A DNA stretch of 64,000 bases from Limonium bicolor. Its lineage: Eukaryota; Streptophyta; Magnoliopsida; Caryophyllales; Plumbaginaceae. The number at the start of each line of letters is the position of its first letter. Within the stretch, counting starts at the first letter, position 1. Positions 1-9,664 of the stretch are shown here, in pieces. The stretch covers positions 486,305,594 to 486,369,593 of the forward strand of contig CM041777.1 in assembly GCA_023374045.1 (NCBI GenBank), in the 5' to 3' direction. The notes under the pieces are model-generated. The model ran no database searches and had not been told where the DNA came from. It saw only the letters and a program-made list of their open reading frames with translations. The translations under genes were made by a program, and so were the position numbers.

Positions 1-462
1 AAAAGGGAATATTGGCTTCGAGAGTTGGACTCTTGAAGGGGAAAATGGTCGTGGCCCAAGCTCAGTTGGGGGAGCCGTCTGGTGGGTTGCGAATAAGAGT
101 AATGATAAGGCAGGAGGAAGGAACAGGAGTGTTATTGAGCATGGGGCAGGCTTGGAATCCTAATTTCCTGGTGGTCCTACATCTCGGGGGTGTGTGGTTG
201 GAAATTAGAGGGGTGTTCGAAGGAATCAGGGCTAAGATGAGGTAGCCATGGATTCAAGGTGAAGCCCTAGGAGTGGATCAAGAAGAGTGTTCCAAGTGTT
301 GGGACGCAGTGCGCGGTGTCAAGAGGCATGGCTATGCGAGGCAAGCCAAGGGTTGATTGGGTGCGCCGGGCGTACAAGGCATCAATAGAGTTGCGTGGAT
401 GAGGCACGCAAGGCCTTGACATACGGAGGCGTGCTAGGCGCGCATGGCACTGATGACGATAA

Positions 463-477
463 GTGCACCGGGTGCAC
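463..477. repeat. Perfect 15-bp palindrome in F
   Basis: GTGCACC-G-GGTGCAC has perfect 7-bp arms around one base. Related but imperfect forms (GCGC-TGG-GCGC, GCAC-TGG-GTGC) recur at about 500-560 and 1770-2000. ATGCCC-G-GGGCAT at 1986-1998 is another perfect one. Confidence 0.7.
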
Positions 478-1724
478 GGGATGATCGATGGCATGAATGC
501 AAGGCGCTGGGCGTAAGGCATCATGTGCGCGGAGTAGTGGCGAGTGCAGAGGCGCTGGGCGCGGGCACTAAGGCACGCTTCGAGGTAATCCAATATCCCT
601 TATCGTTATGTTCTTTGTTTGGTAATGGTGTGTTCTATTGTGTGGACCGGGTTCACAAGCATAGACCACAAGAGACGGTGAGTGTCTTGAAGGGGGGAAG
701 TTGCCCGAGTCCCGAGAGAGCTTGGGAAGGGCGGTTCCGAAGGCTGAGTGACCTTGCCATGATGGGTGATTCTTCTGAGGCTTACTAGGATGTTGAATGG
801 CCAGACTCTGGGAGTCGTAGACCATCCTATGTGGCGTGACTGTGCTCATTATCCCTGGGGGAGTAGTTAGAACCCAAAGGGAAGCGTGGTGGACCTGAGG
901 CCATAGGATCTTACCAGGCTCGGACAAAGGTATGACGATACACTTTGTGCTTAATTTGTTGATTAAGCTGGTTGTTTGATGGTTGCAAGGAAAGAGCAAC
1001 AAGGGGGCGTAAGGGCGCCACATCAATCGACTGTTTGGGAAATTCTCGGTGTTAGAGTCCTTGAGTCCAAGACCACTTGAGGCTTTGTCGAGGACGTCAA
1101 AGCTTGGTTAGGGGAGGATGTTCCAGTCCTGAACTCCAGGGGTGATTAGCGCTTGAGCCCTAACTCCCAACGACCATATGAACACACGGGATTATCGGTC
1201 ACCAAGTGTTACTCTATGCAAGGTGCTTGGAAGCCGGGCTTGCCAAGGAGAGCATGTGGGTGTCTTGGGGCTACGTGCACTGAGTACGGGCCGTGTCACT
1301 GAGAGCTGGCCGTGACACACGTGAGGCAAGTGATGGGTTCGAGTCCCTGGCACATTGTCGAAGCGCAGAGGTAACCTGACAGGGTTAGGCAAGTCTGGGA
1401 CTTGGCCGTGAGCTAGGCTCACCTTAAACACAAGTGGGTGGAACTGGTCTTCTGACTGGGGCTTGACAGGTGACGGTTGATCGTTGTGGAGTCATGCAAG
1501 TCACAGGGCAAAACCAATGGTGACACTGGGTGTTACGAGCTACGGACTAGAAGAGGAATCGCACGAGTTCCCGAAGAGCCAACTGCAACCGGAGTGTCAT
1601 TGTGGCTTAGAGCCGTGGCACGGGGCGAAGCTAAGGCGTGTTGTTGTCAGTGGGTGATGCCATGACTAGTGCGACATGGGCCTTGAGCTTGTCCAGATGG
1701 TTTGCTTGTGCCAGGAGTTAGTTG

Positions 1725-1990
1725 TCACGACGAGGCGCGGTATCGCATGACACGGGTGCTGGCTGCGCTAGGTGCGGGCACTGGCTGTGACTGTATGCGC
1801 GAGGTGGTGCTAGACACGGGCACTAGGTGTTGGCTGTGACTACATGCGCAAGGGGCGACGTTTGACACGGGCACTGGGTGCTGGCTGTGACAACGTACGT
1901 GAGCGTCGGGTGACAAGGCTTAGGCAGTGGCTAGGGACGCATGCATGGGTGTTGGGCACTGGTTGCGTGGGCGCTAGGCATAGGGATGCC
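1725..1990. repeat. Degenerate tandem repeat around GGCACTGGGTGC
   Basis: Three to four diverged units of about 55-60 bp each contain a GACACGGGCACTGGGTGCTGG-like core followed by CTGTGAC. Clear cores lie near 1770, 1818 and 1868. The core itself is an inverted repeat (GCAC-TGG-GTGC, exact at 1871-1881). The same core returns in the tight 31-bp array at 3567-3660, which ties bases 1-2000 and 3500-4541 to one element. Confidence 0.55.
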
Positions 1991-2726
1991 CGGGGCATGC
2001 CCGAGTCTCTTGTTGAAGAGCTTGCCTTTGACTACGTTGTGCCTTTTGAGTTTCCTTGTCTTTCCTAATTATTCGGCGGTAATTAGAGGTCCATTGGAGT
2101 TGTTGGTTGGTTGTTGCAAGTTTGGTTGAGGCCTTGAGTTAAACTGGGTTTTACCGGGGTTGTTACCGTATGTGTTTCTGCGGTAATCTTTGGTTTGTCT
2201 TTTGGACTACCCTCCTTAATGGCTGGAGCGGTTTTGGTTATTTAATGGGAAGAGTTTTTATGCGCATTCAGCTATCTCATTTGGTTACAAGAGTTGAAGA
2301 GTTGGACTAGGAAACTCCTCTCTTAATTCAGGGCGCATGAGTTAGGGAATACTAACTATGTTGCTGTCTTCTTAATTGTCTTGTAACTTATGTGATTAGT
2401 GCTGTTGTATTAATTGGAGCAATTGGAAAGGTATGGCAGCAACAAGGTGTAACATTCCTATTTAAACGCATTAAAGAGGTTGGATTTATTCAACTGGTGG
2501 GAGTTAAAGAGTAACTTCATCTCCTTCACTAATGGGCGGTTTAAGAGGAATTGAAAGGAGAGGTTATGGGGCGGTTTTGGGCTGTCCATATTCCTGCTTC
2601 TCTTGCTGGTTACTTAGGGAATTAATGATGGGTGTTATACATCATTAAGAGGGCGGTTTTGAGGTCCTTATTCCTTATGTAACTGCTGCACTTATTAAGG
2701 GAAGTTACAAGCTTGGGTGAAGGCAT

Positions 2727-2760
2727 CTCCCTATATAAAGGAGTGCTAGGCGCATTGGTA
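2727..2760 (+). promoter_or_regulatory. Candidate TATA box, plus strand
   Basis: CCCTATATAAAGGAGTG is a good plant TATA box and lies in a stretch resembling the R/U5 part of an LTR, with AATATAAAG about 120 bp downstream and pyrimidine-rich sequence to 3190. The start site would fall near 2765. The element it serves is not established, and its orientation conflicts with the minus-strand LTR reading of the 3305 boundary. Confidence 0.35.
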
Positions 2761-3566
2761 TGCGGCATCAAGATCATTAAGATCACATCATCCACCAAGA
2801 TCTAGTCTCTCACCAAGCGTTGTAATTCCCTTGTTCCTAGAATTGCTCCACAATATAAAGCTCTACACTTCTGAGGGAAATATAGAACCCGGTGTTCTTG
2901 ATCTCCAGTCTCCTGAGTGAAATAATCATAGTCCACACAAAGACGTTGTTCTACGCTAGCAAGACCATGGAGAGAATAGAGTGTTCCTATTCCCCTCCTT
3001 GCTCCTTGGAGTCTTGGCGCAGCGTTCGAACACCAAAGGGACCAACCAGGACCGGATTAGCACAAGTTGTCCAGCTCCAACACCTACCCTCGGAGTTGGG
3101 TGGTTAAGGGAGTACTTGGCTAAGGGTTCATCAAGCTGAGGGCGGTACCGTGTTTAAGATCCTCTCTGTTCCTCTGTCTCTCCTTGTTCTCTTGGAGTGT
3201 GTGTTGGTGGCGTGCGGGTGTGGTGTGGGCGCGATCAAGGGGAAAGTGGCTGATCGACTTGGGCGCAAGTTGAGCCGGTCACAGGGTTGATTTTGACGTG
3301 TGACACCAGCCCCCTAAAGAGGTTAATGTACCTTTCAGGCCAGACCGGACGCAGACATGTCCCTTTGCAGCCAAAACCCGGCATAGTCATGCAGCACTTC
3401 AAAAATTCACTAAAATCATATGCAATCTCCAATTGCCATGAAACTTTGCCAACATCCCTTATTAATCAAGGGTAACATTTGGGCTTCTTAAGTGCTCAGC
3501 AAAGTTGTCAAGATCCCACACGTTTTGGAGCCAACTTTACATCGGCTGCAGCAGGGTGCATGCGGA

Positions 3567-3660
3567 CAGTGTCCAGATGGGCACTGGGTGCCTACGGCAG
3601 TGTCCAGATGGGCACTGGGTGCCTGTGGCAGTGTCCAGATGGGCACTGGGTGCCTGCGGC
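3567..3660. repeat. 31-bp tandem repeat, 3 copies, with two nested dyads
   Basis: Units start at 3567, 3598 and 3629 with a period of exactly 31 bp. Each unit carries GTGTCC-AGAT-GGGCAC (near-perfect, one G:T type mismatch) overlapped by the perfect GGCAC-TGG-GTGCC (3580-3592, 3611-3623, 3642-3654). The first unit is preceded by a partial copy. Confidence 0.85.
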
Positions 3661-3837
3661 AGCGTTCAGGCACCCTCACCTGCAGCATAAGGGACAGGGT
3701 GCCCCAGACAAGGTCTAGGCGCCTGCGACACCACACCGTTGCGCCCACAAGGCACACATCAAGGCTCGTGCGGCATCGGCTGCGCACAACAAGGGTCGTG
3801 TGTCCTCGGCATCACGCCCTTAGGCCCGACCCTTAGG

Positions 3838-4411
3838 CCAACCCCAAAGGGTTGGGTCATGTTCATGGCACTTACACAAGGAATACCAATTTAGATTTCC
3901 ATCACACACAACCAGACAAGGTCAACAGCAAGGCATGCCATAGTTGTCAAGCTGGTTGCCCAAAAATGTGCGTGACAAACCCTCCCCCCGTTAAAGTGTT
4001 TGCCGACCTTGGCAAAGTCCTCATGGAAGTAAGGTCATCTTTACTTGTTCCCTGTTTAGTTCAATCGGCATCAACTGCCACAAGTCACACCAACTTGTGC
4101 GGATTGCACTGACCACACCTGGTCTTGTGCAAGAACTGGGCAACCGGTGCCTTTGTACACCACCCCGTGTGTGGTCGCATCTGTCCACCTGGCTGCGACA
4201 CTTAATCACTGGCACACTGCCCTCTCACGCAACCCAGCGTGACCAACACCGACCCTACTCGGTCACGTATGAAAGTATGGCAACCCAAGCCATTTCACGC
4301 ACACATGCGTGACCAGCGTCAACTCCACTCGTTGCACGCTGACAGCCCAACACCCTGTGTTGGTTCGCGCACACATGCGCGACCAGCATTAGCTTATTCT
4401 ACTGCATGCTG
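3838..4411. repeat. Series of different short interrupted palindromes (F dyads)
   Basis: Exact dyads include CCAACCC-N4-GGGTTGG (3838-3855), TTTGCC-N6-GGCAAA (3999-4016), GACCA-N4-TGGTC (4111-4124), GTCGCA-N14-TGCGAC (4174-4199), TCACGC-N6-GCGTGA (4225-4242), ACCGA-N6-TCGGT (4248-4263), TCACGCA-N4-TGCGTGA (4295-4312), CCAACAC-N3-GTGTTGG (4347-4363) and TCGCGCA-N4-TGCGCGA (4365-4382). Two 28-bp dyads follow the TCRCGCA ones: CAGCGT...ACGCTG (4314-4341) and CAGCAT...ATGCTG (4384-4411). Stems change in both arms together, so pairing is kept while sequence differs. Confidence 0.8.
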
Positions 4412-4460
4412 AAACAACGACATCTATAGCCGCCTTACTCCTGGCCAGGAAGATCAAAGT

Positions 4461-4529
4461 GAACCCACTTGGTTCCCTGTTGTAACTTGGCACCTCGTGC
4501 CATGTTGCGCACCCTAGCGCATCCAGCAT
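4461..4529. repeat. More F dyads next to the element A insertion
   Basis: GAACC-N5-GGTTC (4461-4475), TGGCAC-N3-GTGCCA (4488-4502) and TGCGC-N6-GCGCA (4506-4521) are exact. The last stands in the same place as the TCACGCA and TCGCGCA dyads of the two preceding units, followed by a CAGCAT arm whose partner lies across element A at 14273-14278. Confidence 0.8.
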
Positions 4530-4974
4530 CAGCGCCCCGGCTGTGAGCCTCGATTTTAAACCCTATCCTATGTGGATTAAGTTGATCAGGATCTAATCGG
4601 GTTTTAGGTCCACTTATAACCTAAGATTAATAACTATGTCATATAACAATAATTAATAAAACCTAAGCTAGCTCACTGGAACCTATTATGAGTCGCCACC
4701 TAATTTTGACCTAGATTAAATTAGGAAAGGAGAGTTCGGGTTCGGGGGCTTGATATTCGACTTAATTAGGGTTCAATTACTTTCATTACCCTTCCTAGGT
4801 CGTTTTTCCTCTACTTGGTTCATTTACGGCTTATTACGAGTCGTTTTAACCTAAGTGCGCGAGCTTCTGTTTTTTTTTTGTGTTTTTTAGCATTTTTTGA
4901 CAGAAAACTAAAGTGGAAATTAAAATTACCTAAACTTGGGTTTCGGAGGCAGAATTAGGTCAAACTTTGTTTCC

Positions 4975-5221
4975 GTCCGTGGCCACGGACCTAATGTCCG
5001 AGACCACGGACCCTAGTTAACCTATATGAAAATAAAAGTCGAATTAAACAGAAAACAGAAAATTGTAAAGTCCGGGGCCACGGACAAGCCGTCCGTGGGC
5101 CCGGACATTATTAGAAAAACCTAAATTTTTTAAAATTTAAAAATCTCGCCGCCGTCCGTGGGCGTCCGGGCTAACGGACAAGGGGTCCGGGACCCCGGAC
5201 ATGTCGTCCGTGGGTGCGGAC
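4975..5221. repeat. Array of seven GTCCG-N6-CGGAC dyads (A, left LTR)
   Basis: Seven 16-bp units fit GTCCG-N6-CGGAC exactly: 4975-4990, 4996-5011, 5070-5085, 5091-5106, 5164-5179, 5185-5200 and 5206-5221. Spacers are TGGCCA, AGACCA, GGGCCA, TGGGCC, GGCTAA, GGACCC and TGGGTG. The first unit is a full palindrome. An unpaired GTCCG lies at 5154. Units come in close pairs about 5 bp apart. They lie in very AT-rich sequence, 600-850 bp downstream of the TATA box in the direction of transcription, so they would be transcribed. Confidence 0.95.
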
Positions 5222-5813
5222 CGCCCTCGGACGCGGCGTTAAGGCTGTTCCCGAAGGTGTTTTTGACTCAAATTTTATGGGTGTGTAGCCTGAAAGATGT
5301 ACAAGACGTTAGTGGTTTAAAGTTTTCAATTTGAGTTCGAATTAAGCACGAAACTTAGTAAACAAGTTATTGGACAGAAGCTTAAACAAACAGCGATACA
5401 GAAGCGTACGAAGGTTAGTTTGAGCCCAAAATTTGACAGAGAGTTAATAAGGTCGTGGGGAATTAGAAAAGTAGAGTTGCAACCTGTTTTACCTTCGAAT
5501 TCAAGGTGATTCTTCACACCGGGATTCGTCGAGTGCTTCGTTGATGGCAGACCCGAAAGGGTTTCGAACCAAGCTTCTGGTTGTTGGTTGTTCTTGCTGT
5601 TCTTAACATTTTGGTGGTGTTTTTGTGGGGTTTTGATGACTATTGATGCTTTGGGGATTGGAAAACGTGTTTAGATGGTGATTTCGGGGGATTTTCGGTA
5701 TGATTTGGGTGGCCGGGTGTTGGAAAACGTGAGAGAGAGTAAGGAGGCTGTGTTTTCTGACTCTCTAGGGTTCTTGAGCATATGAGGTTCTGATTTTATC
5801 CAAAAACCTATCC

Positions 5814-5823
5814 CCTTATATAG
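5814..5823 (-). promoter_or_regulatory. TATA box of element A, left LTR
   Basis: On the minus strand it reads CTATATAAGG. The same sequence occurs in the right LTR at about 13742-13751, which as the 5' LTR would drive the element. The predicted start is about 30 bp lower in coordinate. Confidence 0.7.
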
Positions 5824-6336
5824 ACTTTCTTAAAGATAAAGAAAATCCAGTAAAAGTAAGATTTTTCGATATTTTAGTTAAGTGACTTCCCAAAGGAATT
5901 TTGCTGTGAAATTTTAACCACGTGTCAAGGATGGAAATTATGAATTTTCTGAAGTGGAATCGGATTTTTTAAATGTTGGAATATTTTAAAATTGAATTTC
6001 TCGTCAGATTCAGTCAGAAATTGCTAGAAAATTATTGGAAATTCGAAAAATCAAAATTCCAACGCCATTATGCTTAAAATGTCATCCTCTATCATGGGTT
6101 AAAATATCAAAGCGTTTCAAGCTGATTTGGGCATCCTTTGGAGGAGAGAGAAAGCTTACAAGAGGTCTTAGGAGCCTTTAAAGATTACCAAAACGCCCCT
6201 GAAAGTGACGAAGCTGCTCCCCATGCCATGGAACGTGCCGATCGGGCCGGGATCCCTCACCGCTTGATTAAAATGCCTCTCACAACACCAGTACCTCGTA
6301 GACCCTAACCAGGGGGTCAAAATTTTGGGTATAACA

Positions 6337-6353
6337 GATTGCCCCCCGTCAAC
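6337..6353 (-). other. Element A polypurine tract
   Basis: The minus-strand sequence next to the 3' LTR is GTTGACGGGGGGCAATC, followed directly by TGTTATACCC. Its position and G-run fit the plus-strand DNA primer of an LTR element. Confidence 0.65.
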
Positions 6354-6461
6354 TAGACTTTGTAATGAAAGTGAGAAGGCTAGTTGATGCCTGAGTGATA
6401 CCCCAAAATTTCAAATGTTTCCAAGACCCTGCATGTTATCAGAAAACTGATAAGTTGTGTC

Positions 6462-6775
6462 GAGCTATTCTAAGGCGCTGACTACCTACAATGAATGAGA
6501 TGATGTCAAGCGGTTCTAAGGCGCTGACTACCTACAATAAATGAGATGTTGTCAAGCGGTTCTAAGGCGTTGACTACCTATGACGAATGTGATGTTGTCA
6601 AGCGGTTCTAAGGCGTTGACTACCTATGACGAATGAGATGATGTCAAGCGATTCTAAGGCGTTGACTACCTATAATGAATGTGATGATGTCAAGCGATTC
6701 TAAGGCGTTGACTACCTATGACGAATGAGATGATGTCAAGCGATTCTAAGGCGTTGACTACCTATAATGAATGAT
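6462..6775 (-). repeat. 46-bp tandem array, about 6.7 copies
   Basis: The anchor CTAAGG recurs at 6470, 6516, 6562, 6608, 6654, 6700 and 6746, an exact 46-bp period. Units contain GACTACCTA and GATGTCAAGCG. The array lies in the 3' untranslated region of element A, between the coding part and the 3' LTR. Confidence 0.95.
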
Positions 6776-6809
6776 AGCTAAGTGGCATGCAAATGCAAAA
6801 ATGCTGGAA

Positions 6810-6915
6810 TGGTAATGATGCTAATGATGCTGATGATGTTGATGATGCTGATGATAATGCTGATGATAATGCTGATGATAATGTTGATGATAATGTTGAT
6901 GATAATGCTGATGAT
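6810..6915. repeat. TGA-type microsatellite
   Basis: This is a simple repeat of ATGATGCTG and 12-bp GCTGATGATAAT type units, open in several frames on both strands. The resulting low-complexity ORFs (runs of M, L, I or of D, N, A) are artefacts of the repeat. Confidence 0.9.
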
Positions 6916-6969
6916 GCTCGGATGCTTCTGGGGACCGAAACCCGTGCCAATGCTCCTGGCTGGACCCAA

Positions 6970-7110
6970 TGTGGACTTATTGCCATCGCCCCCCAAGCTG
7001 GTGTGCAGGGATAACTCCTGGTAAAAACCTTGGGGACTTATTGCCATCGCCCACCATTCGTTGATCCCGAAAATAAGTTGACATCGCAAAGGAGGATTTA
7101 TTGCCATCAC
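6970..7110 (-). repeat. Three copies of a TTATTGCCATCGCC motif
   Basis: GGACTTATTGCCATCGCC or close variants recur near 6973, 7033 and 7094, about 60 bp apart. No gene is seen. The motif is part of the repeat-rich 3' region of element A. Confidence 0.7.
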
Positions 7111-7127
7111 CTCGCCAACTTTTCTGT

Positions 7128-7575
7128 CGCCAGGTCTTGTGACGTGCCTGGATGATGCAACTAGGTCTTATGACGAGCCTGTTTGAATGTGATGAATGCA
7201 ATGTGTTTGATGGGAGTGGGTAAGCTAAAGGGTAACGCTAGGTCTTACTATGAGCCTAAGGGAATGCAACTAGGTCTTATAACGAGCCTAAAGGATGGAT
7301 CTAGGTCTTATGACGAGCCTAAGGGTTGGAACTAGGTCTTACTACGAGCCTAAGGATGGATCTAGGTCTTATGACGAGCCTAAGGGTTGGAACTAGGTTT
7401 TACTACGAGCCTAAGGATGGATCTAGGTCTTATGACGAGCCTAAGGGTTGGAACTAGGTCTTACTACGAGCATAAGGATGGATCTAGGTCTTACGACGAG
7501 CCTAAAAGTGGTTCTAGGTCTTATGGCGAGCCTAAAGGACGGATCTAGGTCTTATGACGAGCCTAAGGATGGATC
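7128..7575 (-). repeat. Tandem array of about 29-bp AGGTCTTAYKACGAGCCT units
   Basis: At least twelve units of CTAGGTCTTATGACGAGCC or CTAGGTCTTACTACGAGCC alternate, giving a higher-order repeat near 58 bp from about 7270 to 7480. The edges are more diverged. Confidence 0.9.
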
Positions 7576-7639
7576 TAAGTGAAAGTGAGTAAAATGTATG
7601 GTGGGTCTAAATGGATGTAAAAGGATTAGGGTTTATGTC

Positions 7640-7845
7640 AAATCTAGAGATGATGGGGCTCGTGATGGGCCTATGAATGTTTGGTAGGGCTTGGGACGGG
7701 CCTGAGGAATTTTGATGTAGAGGTAGGGCTTAGGACGGGACTGAAGGTGTTTGAATGTGGAGATAGGGCCTAGGTCGGGCCTGCGGGTATTTGATGTGGA
7801 GGAAGGGCTTAGGACGGGCCTGAGAATGTTTGATGTGGATGCAAG
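7640..7845 (-). repeat. Degenerate tandem array of about 45 bp (GGGCTTAGGACGGGCCTGA)
   Basis: Four to five units are built on AGGGCTTAGGACGGGCCTGA followed by a TTTGATGTGGA-like stretch. The core resembles the neighbouring AGGTCTTATGACGAGCCT array and may be an older relative of it. Confidence 0.8.
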
Positions 7846-7908
7846 GGTTTATGCCTGTGGTGGGATGGTGGTGCTCAAGCTTTTAGGTTTCAATTGGTGT
7901 TGTCATGG

Positions 7909-8010
7909 CAATTGTTGGAACCAACAATTGCCCCCAGTATTTTTCCTTAGGACGATCTGAGTTAGAGCTCATGGCAATTGATCGGAACGATCAATTGCCC
8001 CCAGTATTTT
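7909..8010 (-). repeat. Paired hairpins each followed by CAATTGCCCCCAGTATTTT
   Basis: CAATTGTTGG-AA-CCAACAATTG (7909-7930) and CAATTGATCG-GAA-CGATCAATTG (7976-7998) are perfect 10-bp-arm inverted repeats with different inner stems. Both run straight into CCCCCAGTATTTT. A third copy of CAATTGCCCCCAGTATTT, without the hairpin, is at 9079-9096. On the minus strand the motif has a GGGGGCAATTG core much like the polypurine tract at 6337-6353. Confidence 0.8.
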
Positions 8011-9664
8011 CTTTGATTAAACGCGCGAACAAGTCTCATCCTCATAGGGTCGAGGCTTATGCTTTGATGTGGTGCTTTCTAACCTACACTCGGCGTGTTT
8101 GGTGTTTGCACTCGTTTCTCACTTACGGTCACAACTTCTCAACCATTGAATTTGACATTTGTTAGATTTACGTGTTCAACCTGTTACTTTCACATGATCG
8201 GATACACAACTACTAAGTCGGAAGTCTTTTGGGCTTATAACGTGGCTATGGGGTGTGATGAATGACAATAGGACAATGGAGGAATGTTTAGGATATGTGG
8301 AGCTTTAAAGATGACCAAAGCTGCAACTTGCACCGTCCCTTGGACTTGTCTTCTTTGCCTTGAAGACGTTTGGCTACTTCGTGATGACTTCGCTTATGAA
8401 CTTGGGACTTGGAACTTCTGGATTGTTCCTTGCATCTTCTTTCTTTTTCCGATTCTGGATTTCTTCGAGGCTTTTCAGGTTTGCCTTTCTTTGAATCTCC
8501 TTTCCTTCGGGGTTCTTGTGTTTCCCGGCTTTGAACTTTGAGAGCTGTTTTTGATGTTAGCTCATTTTGGATCCTGTGTCACTTTGGGACCATTTGCGGA
8601 TCGCTTCGTCATGCTGGTAACGGTTCTGCTTCTTTGGACTTGTGAAGTTGTTGCCAAAAGTCGGGCTCCTTGCTTCCTTTGGTCACCGGGTGGTTATCAT
8701 CATTGGCTAGCTTGTTTGTGGAGCTTGTAATATTGTGAAAGAGGTCATATATGAAAAGCTCAGCGGGGGTGCCTAGGGTTTAATGTCTGGGTTCACAGGC
8801 TTTTGGCTGTGTGGTGCTGTACCTAGGTGCTTCGTCATCCCTGGTAGTTGTGTATCTGTTCTTTGTTACTTTTCAGGTTTAAGCGTAAATTTACAAATAT
8901 CTCCTTCGACCGGAGTCATGCCGTTTACCTTACCTTTGAATGTGATCTCTGGAGTCGTGTAAAAATGACACGCTCTTTCGCTCTTGGTTTTACCGCTCAA
9001 GGCACTCTCGCGAAGTGTACACTCGGAGACTTGCTTGCACATTTAAACAAAAGAAATAAACATTATCGCTCTTTAACTCAATTGCCCCCAGTATTTGTGG
9101 GGTTTTCTTGACAAACCTTAGAACGCCCAAGTTATTTATGGAGGGTGATTATATGTGTGGTGGTGAACAGTGGTGGTGAGTGGTGATGGAGTGATTGCTG
9201 GGTGATTCATTTTTTTTGTTCCTCTGGTGGCGGCAGTTTTGTTTTTATGTGCCAGGTGGAATAGCAAAAATGAAGTGATGTGGCGGCTGCAACGGAGGTG
9301 GCAAATGCATGGATGGAAATGTGGTTTTGTACAGGGGGGTTCCGTAAAAGAGCAAAGGCTTTTCTCTTATATGCTTACAGACATGCCTTATGAGAGAGTT
9401 CTTTTTTATTATTATTTCTTTTCTTTTTCTTTTCCTTCCCTTTTTTAGCGCGTGAACGAATGCATAGACGTTAAAACATGAACAAAGAAGAAACTTTATT
9501 GATAACCAAAAGAAGTAACAACGACATTGAGTACCAACTAAATGAGAAAGACAGCCAAACTAACTACGGAAAGAAAGGCTATGTAGAACAGCCAAAAGAC
9601 AACAATAATGACTCCTAACGACCCCAAAGCGGAAGTAAATGACTAACTACCCCCAATCTATGAC
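8011..9664 (-). other. Element A non-coding region between the tandem arrays and protease/G-patch
   Basis: No pol sequence is recognisable here, although reverse transcriptase, RNase H and integrase normally follow protease in this lineage. Short ORFs lack any family motif. The polypyrimidine stretch near 9405-9445 is simple sequence. Confidence 0.6.

Larger units (their letters stand above)
1..3305. mobile_element. Left part of host unit F, possible LTR
   Basis: No gene is recognisable. The GC-rich first 2 kb holds repeated GCAC-TGG-GTGC type motifs and short tandem repeats. The segment ends in TGACA at 3305, followed at 3306-3322 by a pyrimidine-rich run whose complement is a purine run like a polypurine tract. 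That would make 3305 the edge of a minus-strand LTR starting TGTCACACG. Against this, the best TATA-like sequence (CTATATAAAGG near 2731) lies on the plus strand. The partner LTR is not in the window, so the LTR call is tentative. Small ORFs here look like chance. Confidence 0.35.
3306..4541. mobile_element. Host unit F, left of element A: dyad-rich non-coding sequence
   Basis: No coding region is supported. This GC-richer stretch is packed with short interrupted palindromes (listed separately). It is cut at 4541 by element A and resumes at 14265 after the 5-bp target duplication CCGGC. Joining the flanks restores a dyad with arms CAGCAT and ATGCTG (4524-4529 and 14273-14278), which confirms that the two sides were once contiguous. 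The family is not recognised. Confidence 0.6.
4542..6336 (-). repeat. Element A 3' LTR
   Basis: This is a 1795-bp direct repeat of 12482-14264. On the minus strand it starts TGTTATACCC and ends CTCACA. It holds a TATA box near 5814-5823 and the dyad array at 4975-5221. Confidence 0.95.

Noticed and set aside
1335..1345. GGTTCGAGTCC, a match to the B box of tRNA genes, suggesting a tRNA or SINE
   Set aside because: I found no A box or foldable tRNA upstream and no A-rich or poly-T end; it is most likely chance in GC-rich sequence.
2227..2670. Repeated GGGCGGTTT half-sites as another dyad array
   Set aside because: Only one orientation is present and no partner arm at a fixed distance was found.
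5565..5585. B-box-like GGTTCGAAACC on the minus strand of the A LTR
   Set aside because: The other LTR has this stretch altered and there is no tRNA-like structure.
6778..7024. ORFs of 75-110 codons over 6762-7110 on both strands
   Set aside because: They are open because of the TGA-type microsatellite; low-complexity and overlapping on both strands.
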